Made by a program: the position numbers and the translations under genes. The notes below the pieces were generated by a model. It saw nothing but the letters and a program-made list of their open reading frames with translations. It was not told the DNA's origin and did not search any database. Positions 6,781 through 11,260 of a stretch of DNA of 11,260 bases are shown one piece after another. The stretch comes from Verrucomicrobiaceae bacterium. Lineage in GTDB: Bacteria; Verrucomicrobiota; Verrucomicrobiia; Verrucomicrobiales; Akkermansiaceae. Each line of letters opens with the position of its first letter. Within the stretch, counting starts at the first letter, position 1. The DNA lies in the NCBI GenBank assembly GCA_027483005.1, contig JAIXVN010000060.1, positions 1-11,260 of the forward strand, written 5' to 3'.

Positions 6781-8598
6781 TCAATCCTGGCGGCCCGCTG
6801 CCCCCTCAGTATTCACGCTGGACCCTGCGTTGACCTTATCCACTTTGACACCCGGCGGGACGGTGATCTTGGATTGAATGGTCCCGTCGGCCTGGCGATC
6901 GTGGCGGACGTGGATGACGCCGTTGGGTGTCGGGTAATCGCCCTCGGCCCATTGGAGATTCCCCAGTTGAGGAGCAATCCCAACGACTTTACACCCCGGT
7001 TCCAGCGGCGTCACCCCGAGCACATGCTCGCTTAACCATGCCGTCGGCCCGCTCGCCCAACCGTGGCAGAGGCTGTGCCTGAACCCGATGTAGCAATAAG
7101 CGCCATAGTCACCGTGCAAATCCTTTTTCCCCGGCGGCACCAGTTCATCGATGCGCGCCGCGTTGGCCGTCCAGTCCAGATTGAAATCTTCCCAGAACGT
7201 CGTCGCGCCGTAGTCCAGCATGGTTCCCCAAAAGGTTCGGATGAACTCCAGCGCCGTATCCGAGTCACCGGATTTCGCCAGCGCCTGCAGGACATAATAG
7301 CCGTAGAAGGTTGAAATGTTCTTCGGTCCACCGACTTTGAGCACCTCATCCGAGACCTGTTTTGCAGGCATCATTCCCGCCAGTGAAAGAAGCGCCGCTC
7401 CGGATTTGGACTGGTTCACATTCGGCACCACTTTCCGTCCACGGGCGGCGGCGGTCGCACAAAGATTTGCCGTGTCCTTGTCATCCAGAACCGTCATCAG
7501 GCGCGCGCCGCTTTCGAGCGTCATCACCAGCAACCCTTGCAACCCCGCCGTCACTCCCTGCTCGTTCGGAGAGCTGGGCCAATCGAGGAAACGCATCCCG
7601 TCGATGTGCTCCTGGCCGTCCGGTCCGATGAGCCCCGCGAGCCGCTTGAGCAGCACGGTGAGATAGGGCTTTTGTGCTTCGAGGTATCTGCGGTCACCGT
7701 TGTGCATCCAGAGGTCTTCATGGATTCGCACCCACCACATCGAATAGCTGGAGATGCCGTTCATCCATTCCGTCGCCGGCGTCACCTCGCGGGTGAAATC
7801 CAGCGAACGCGGCACCACTTCGTTGAAACCGAACACCGCGCTGATGGTGCTGACCTCAGGATGCATGTCACCAATCCACACCAGCCGGTCGCGCTTGATG
7901 CCGTCCCAAAGATACTCCTGCATGTTGAGGTGCACCGTGTCCGCGCCCACCTGCCAGATGCGGTTGAGGCGCTCATCGTTGCACTTGAACGAGCCGGTCC
8001 GGGGAATATCGCGGATTTGCAACACGGCGCGCACCTGGCTCAATTCCAAGGGCAGGCTGGCATCCACGCTGTCAATCCTCACAAAACGAAAGCCGGTCGA
8101 CCCGATGAATTGCTTGCCCAACCACGGCAGGGCGATCACCTGGTCGCGGATGGCGTGTTCATTACCCGCGTTTTGTGGGCCACCGAGTTCAGCCATCGCT
8201 TCGGAGACCGATTCACCAAAGCGCACACGCACATGCCGAAGCTTCTCCTGCTCAGGCATCCGGGTCGTGAACAACTCGATGCCGCCGTGCAGTTCGCGGC
8301 CGAAATCCAGCAACACTCCCGCAGGTGAATTGGACGACGAAGTCAGCTCGCATGGCGGGCGCGGTTCTTTCAGTACGGCCTGCCCAGCGTTTGGAGAAAT
8401 GAGCGCATTGGCATTTTTCACCCCCGTTTCGCTCTGCCAGACAATGCGTGTCGGCGGCACGAAGAACGAGGAAATTGGCGAGCGCTCGGCATGATCAAGC
8501 CCAGGCAGTGGGTCCCGGTTGGGGCTTGGCAAGTCCGCCGCACGAACAGCAAGGTTTGTCAGGGCCAAAAGGCTGACACAGAGGCAAATGTTCTTCAT
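6781..8598 (-). CDS. Secreted GH78 alpha-L-rhamnosidase-like glycosidase
   Basis: A 605-residue protein with a Sec signal peptide (MKNICLCVSLLALTNLAVRA, cleaved before ADLP), so it acts outside the cytoplasm. An N-terminal beta-sandwich region (about 75-205, with GVLLDFGRELHGGIELF and FVRIDSVD) precedes the (alpha/alpha)6 catalytic domain. The GH78 signature is DGIKRDRLVWIGD at 232-244. The residue matching the catalytic acid, Glu in the best-studied GH78 enzymes, is Asp237 here. The likely base is Glu470 in GATTFWEDFNLDW. HGWASGPTAWLSEHVLGVTP and a C-terminal beta domain follow. The expected reaction is hydrolysis of terminal alpha-L-rhamnosyl residues, though related clans act on other glycans and specificity is uncertain. 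It lacks the extra N-terminal modules of large GH78 enzymes. The start at ATG 8598 is fixed by the signal peptide; no Shine-Dalgarno is visible. The upstream gap of about 530 bp implies its own promoter, with an operator-like repeat at 8704-8726. Confidence 0.9.
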   Translation of the reverse strand: MKNICLCVSLLALTNLAVRAADLPSPNRDPLPGLDHAERSPISSFFVPPTRIVWQSETGVKNANALISPNAGQAVLKEPRPPCELTSSSNSPAGVLLDFGRELHGGIELFTTRMPEQEKLRHVRVRFGESVSEAMAELGGPQNAGNEHAIRDQVIALPWLGKQFIGSTGFRFVRIDSVDASLPLELSQVRAVLQIRDIPRTGSFKCNDERLNRIWQVGADTVHLNMQEYLWDGIKRDRLVWIGDMHPEVSTISAVFGFNEVVPRSLDFTREVTPATEWMNGISSYSMWWVRIHEDLWMHNGDRRYLEAQKPYLTVLLKRLAGLIGPDGQEHIDGMRFLDWPSSPNEQGVTAGLQGLLVMTLESGARLMTVLDDKDTANLCATAAARGRKVVPNVNQSKSGAALLSLAGMMPAKQVSDEVLKVGGPKNISTFYGYYVLQALAKSGDSDTALEFIRTFWGTMLDYGATTFWEDFNLDWTANAARIDELVPPGKKDLHGDYGAYCYIGFRHSLCHGWASGPTAWLSEHVLGVTPLEPGCKVVGIAPQLGNLQWAEGDYPTPNGVIHVRHDRQADGTIQSKITVPPGVKVDKVNAGSSVNTEGAAGRQD

Positions 8599-8663
8599 GG
8601 TTCGTATTCGTGGGTGTTTCGGTTCGGGCTCGTGCTTCTGGCTTCCGGATCAGCTTTTGACGG

Positions 8664-8690
8664 ATTATCGGGGGTGTTTTGAATATGCAA
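8664..8690 (-). promoter_or_regulatory. Weak candidate promoter of the rhamnosidase gene
   Basis: On the - strand, GATAAT (8669-8664) is one mismatch from a -10 consensus. TTGCAT (8690-8685) lies 15 bases upstream and is a poor -35. This would place transcription start near 8657, with a leader of about 60 bases. The weak -35 with an inverted repeat just upstream fits an activator-dependent promoter. This is a consensus match only. Confidence 0.3.
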
Positions 8691-8703
8691 TTGGGGTATC
8701 CTT

Positions 8704-8726
8704 GTCACGTGACGCGTATGCGTCAC
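8704..8726. promoter_or_regulatory. Operator-like triple half-site array upstream of GH78
   Basis: GTCACGTGAC (8704-8713) is a perfect ten-base palindrome. It overlaps GTGACGC-GTAT-GCGTCAC (8709-8726), a perfect seven-base inverted repeat with a four-base spacer. The result is three GTCAC/GTGAC half-sites in 23 bases. It sits about 106 bases before the GH78 start codon and about 18 bases upstream of the candidate -35, where an activator could bind. No regulator gene is present in the window, so the binding protein is unknown. Confidence 0.5.
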
Positions 8727-9130
8727 ATGCAGCCTCTTTGAGATGATACCCGTTGCGGCTAGTTGCTTTCAGATCGACCCTGCGGCGGTGGTGCTGGTGT
8801 GCATCTACCACTTCGCCGCCCAGTTTATTCCAACTCCAAGGATGTGGCAGGTTTCGGCTACGGAATTATCAGAGTGATGAGGAGATCCCAGAGATACACC
8901 GTAATCAGTCCGTCGCTAGGCTGCCAACGAAGGGTTCGAGCTTCTCGGCGTTAGAGGGAACGCCGCCCATTGGATCGTCGAAATCCTCTTCGATGCGAGA
9001 TGAGTATTGTTCACAGAGGTCCGGGTCGACCAACCGGGAGGAGTGCTTTCATGATGCAAAGGGTTGGTTTCCGGAAGAACTGCCTGCAGGTGAGAGAGCC
9101 GTTGTAGGTATCAAGCGCGTTGCTGTCTGA
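8727..9130. other. Gap without convincing genes between GH78 and the right PSD1 gene
   Basis: No gene can be supported here. A 47-codon open stretch on the - strand (9048-8905), flanked by stops and lacking an ATG near its beginning, contains RLVDPDLCEQY and DPMGGVPSNAEKLEPFV. It looks more protein-like than chance but matches nothing I recognise, so it may be a gene relic. On the + strand a 44-codon ORF (8743-8877) and a 125-codon ORF (8753-9130) have unconvincing composition. I see no tRNA, no transposase and no terminal repeats. The 3' untranslated region of the right-hand PSD1 gene and the upstream control region of GH78 should lie here. Confidence 0.6.
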
Positions 9131-11260
9131 TCAGCGGGTGAGTGTTTCGTCGAGGTTGAGAATCTGGCTGGCCACCATCGTCCAGGCGGCGAGTTCCGGA
9201 GCAGGAATCGCTGGGGCAGGAGTTTCACCTACCTTCAATAGCTTGGCAGCTTCATCCGGCTTGGCGTTGAAGTCGGCAAGGAGATCATTGAAGGAGGACT
9301 TGATGATGGTCCGCTCGTTCTGCTTCGGTAGGCGATCAAGAAGCCGCTTGGTGATGTAGTCGATGCGTTGATCGATATCCGCCGAAGTGGAAACAGCATG
9401 TGCGGCAAGCTGCCGGGAGGCCTCGACGAATTGCGGGTCATTCAGAACGACGAGGGCCTGAAGCGGCGTGTTGGTGCGGTCGCGGCGGACGCAGAACACT
9501 TCGCGTGTTGGAGCGTTCAGGATTTCCATGGAGGCCGGAGCAGCCGTCCGTTTCCAGAACGTGTAGAGCGAGCGGCGGTAGAGCGACTCCCCAGCGTCCT
9601 GCTTGTAATTGCTGGTGTTGGATTCCTTCATCGCCACCGCTTCCCAGAGACCTTCTGGCTGGTAGGGTTTCACTGAAGGACCACCGACCTTGTTAGATAG
9701 AAGGTCTGAGGACGCGAGCGCGAGGTCGCGCAGCTGTTCCGCATCGAGCCGGTTGCGAGGGCCGCGCGAGAGCAGACGGTTGAGCGGATCTCTTTCCAAT
9801 TTCTCGGAGCTGATGGTCGCGGACTGCCGGTAGGTTTTAGAGGTGACCATCAGCTCGATCATGTGGCGGTAGTCCCACTTCGAGTCGATGAATTCAGAAG
9901 CCAACCAGTCGAGTAAGTGCGGGTGGCTGGGACGCGCTCCCATCACGCCGAAGTCCTCGGTGGTTTCCACGATACCGGTGCCGAACAGATAGTACCAGGT
10001 GCGGTTCATCGTCACGCGGGCGGGCAATGGATTGGCGGGATCGACGAGCCACTTCGCAAGACCGAGCCGGTTCTTGGGGGCGTCTTTCGGCATCGGCGGA
10101 AGGGCTGCGGGCGTCTCGGCAGTGACGCGCTCGGCCTTGGCGGAGTAAACGCCGCGAGTGAGGATGTGGGCGAAAGGCTCTCCGGCATTTTCCTCCATCA
10201 CGAGGGTGATAGAACCGTTGGCGCGGATCCCGGCCTGTTCGTTCCTGAGGAGATCCAGCTTGTCACCGAGCTGGCGGAAGGGCGCATCGATCTGTGAGAG
10301 ATAGTATGAGAAGAGATTGTCGATCTGTTCCTTGGTGCGCTGATCGACCGGGATCGAGACCAACTGGCGGATCATGGCGCTATTCGCGATGGCTCCGATT
10401 TCCGAGGCGCTGAGGACCCGCCGGTAAAAGCGGAAGTCCTGGAGGGCAACGGGAGCGTTCAGCTTCGAGTCGCCATTCGCGCGGGTGCCGAGCTGGAACG
10501 AGACCTTCGTTTCAATGTTAGGCCCGACCGTATCCGGCGAGAGCGCGGCCTTCTGCGCAATGCCATCGACGTAGATCAAAAGCGTCTGCATGGCGGGCTT
10601 CGATCCATCGAAGGTTGCCATCACGTGATGCCATTTGCCGGGCTCGAGCGGCGTCTGGCCAGTCAGTTTGTTGGCCGATCCCAACCAGGTGTCGATGACG
10701 TGAGTGGCCGGAATTCCACCCTGGAGGTAAAGGTCCCAGCCCTTGAAGGACTCAAGACTGTTCATGCGGGCGAAAATGGCACCAGTGGGCTGGCCTTCGA
10801 CGCGAACGAAGCCGCCGTAGGTGACCTGCTCAGTGCGCTTGAACGAAGCGAGGTCACCGAGGTCGATCGGCGTGTCGCTGACGACAGCGGCCTTGCCGAT
10901 TGGTCCGTCGATCCGGTTCGGCACGACCGGCCATTCACGCGGCTGGCCATTGATGTTGCCATGGATCGGGCCGTCCGCTTCGGTTAGAGGGATGGCGATT
11001 TCAAGCGCGGGATCTACATCCGGCTTGGACTCAATGGTGGCAGTGGGTAGCCATTTTTCGAAGTCCGCACGGGCGGCGATCTTGCGGGCGTCGAACTCCT
11101 TTTCGAGGCTTGCGATTTCGCCGGGGAGTTGGGCCCAACGGACGCGGTTTTCCACCGCAGGCACGAAAACATTCGGCGGATGCTCAGCGTTGTTGCCATC
11201 CAGCGAGGACATCGGCGTGTTCCGGAAGAAGGCGGTCATCGAGTAAAAGTCCTTCTGCGA
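9131..11260 (-). CDS. PSD1 (DUF1553) family protein with LamG-like module, 5'-partial
   Basis: The frame stays open to the right edge, where SQKDFYSMTAFFRNTP is the usual tail of the PSCyt2 (DUF1549) domain. The true start, and probably a PSCyt1 haem domain, lie outside the window, and the ATG at 11239 is internal. Counting from that Met, about 114-285 is a LamG/concanavalin-like module (GKWHHVMATFDGS, LLIYVDGIAQKAAL, LQDFRFYRRVLSASEIGAIA). From about 388 to the end is PSD1, with NRLGLAKWLVDPANPLPARV, FGTGIVETTEDFG, SHPHLLDWLA and TNTPLQALVVLNDPQFVEAS. The PSCyt2-LamG-PSD1 order differs from the discoidin-containing paralogue at the left end, suggesting a different ligand. Unlike the left copy, no DUF1501 gene follows it; a largely empty stretch of about 530 bp does. 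Molecular function is unestablished, and a role in binding or processing polysaccharide at the envelope is inferred. Confidence 0.93.
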   Translation of the reverse strand, partial: SQKDFYSMTAFFRNTPMSSLDGNNAEHPPNVFVPAVENRVRWAQLPGEIASLEKEFDARKIAARADFEKWLPTATIESKPDVDPALEIAIPLTEADGPIHGNINGQPREWPVVPNRIDGPIGKAAVVSDTPIDLGDLASFKRTEQVTYGGFVRVEGQPTGAIFARMNSLESFKGWDLYLQGGIPATHVIDTWLGSANKLTGQTPLEPGKWHHVMATFDGSKPAMQTLLIYVDGIAQKAALSPDTVGPNIETKVSFQLGTRANGDSKLNAPVALQDFRFYRRVLSASEIGAIANSAMIRQLVSIPVDQRTKEQIDNLFSYYLSQIDAPFRQLGDKLDLLRNEQAGIRANGSITLVMEENAGEPFAHILTRGVYSAKAERVTAETPAALPPMPKDAPKNRLGLAKWLVDPANPLPARVTMNRTWYYLFGTGIVETTEDFGVMGARPSHPHLLDWLASEFIDSKWDYRHMIELMVTSKTYRQSATISSEKLERDPLNRLLSRGPRNRLDAEQLRDLALASSDLLSNKVGGPSVKPYQPEGLWEAVAMKESNTSNYKQDAGESLYRRSLYTFWKRTAAPASMEILNAPTREVFCVRRDRTNTPLQALVVLNDPQFVEASRQLAAHAVSTSADIDQRIDYITKRLLDRLPKQNERTIIKSSFNDLLADFNAKPDEAAKLLKVGETPAPAIPAPELAAWTMVASQILNLDETLTR

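Noticed and set aside
7537..8328. A 263-codon open frame on the + strand opposite the GH78 gene
   Set aside because: It overlaps the GH78 catalytic domain antisense and is His/Arg-rich like other chance frames here, with no recognisable domain.
8655..8686. TTGACG with TGAATA 17 bases later on the + strand, resembling a promoter
   Set aside because: No + strand gene follows it that can be supported, so a chance match is more likely.
8933..8947. GGGTTCGAGCTTCTC resembling a tRNA T-arm
   Set aside because: No acceptor, D-arm or anticodon-arm pairing can be found around it at the right spacing.
8743..9130. Small + strand ORFs of 44 and 125 codons in the gap
   Set aside because: There is no recognisable domain, no ribosome-binding signal and unusual composition. 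The two overlap each other in different frames.

Overview
The window looks like GC-rich chromosomal DNA from a member of the PVC bacteria, most likely Verrucomicrobiota. Four of its five genes or gene remnants belong to secreted protein families nearly confined to Verrucomicrobiota and Planctomycetota: two PSD1 (DUF1553) proteins, a DUF1501 protein, and a membrane-bound-dehydrogenase-type propeller fused to a PVC-type c-haem domain. None of the three visible start codons has a clear Shine-Dalgarno sequence. This is a reading from protein pattern recognition; no database search was run.

Left half, + strand: a tight three-gene unit. The C-terminal part of a PSD1 protein (1-1914, its start lies left of the window) is followed after 8 bp by a Tat-exported DUF1501 protein (1923-3359). 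After 32 bp comes a 941-residue secreted propeller/HEAT-like/c-haem protein (3392-6217). The PSD1-DUF1501 pair is a recurrent gene pair in these phyla, and the third gene adds a probable periplasmic redox or sugar-dehydrogenase-like protein.

Right half, - strand: a second, differently built PSD1 protein carrying a LamG-like module (9131-11260, start beyond the right edge), a largely non-coding gap of about 530 bp, and a secreted GH78 alpha-L-rhamnosidase-like protein (6781-8598). After these lies the wreck of an NHL-type six-bladed beta-propeller gene (about 6224-6735). The wreck shows a frameshift, a nonsense codon, a lost N-terminus and probably an internal deletion. The two gene sets converge at about 6217-6224.

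Upstream of the rhamnosidase is a compact array of GTCAC/GTGAC half-sites (8704-8726), the best operator candidate here. Between the rhamnosidase stop and the propeller remnant are two abutting hairpins and a C7 run, which mark a rearrangement junction or a terminator.

Taken together, the locus reads as an exported carbohydrate-processing island. A rhamnosidase-type enzyme would release sugars outside the cytoplasm, and c-haem/propeller and PSD1/DUF1501 proteins would sit in the cell envelope. The roles of PSD1 and DUF1501 proteins are not established, so this link is inference from co-location. I found no tRNA, rRNA, CRISPR array, intact insertion sequence or recognisable defence system.
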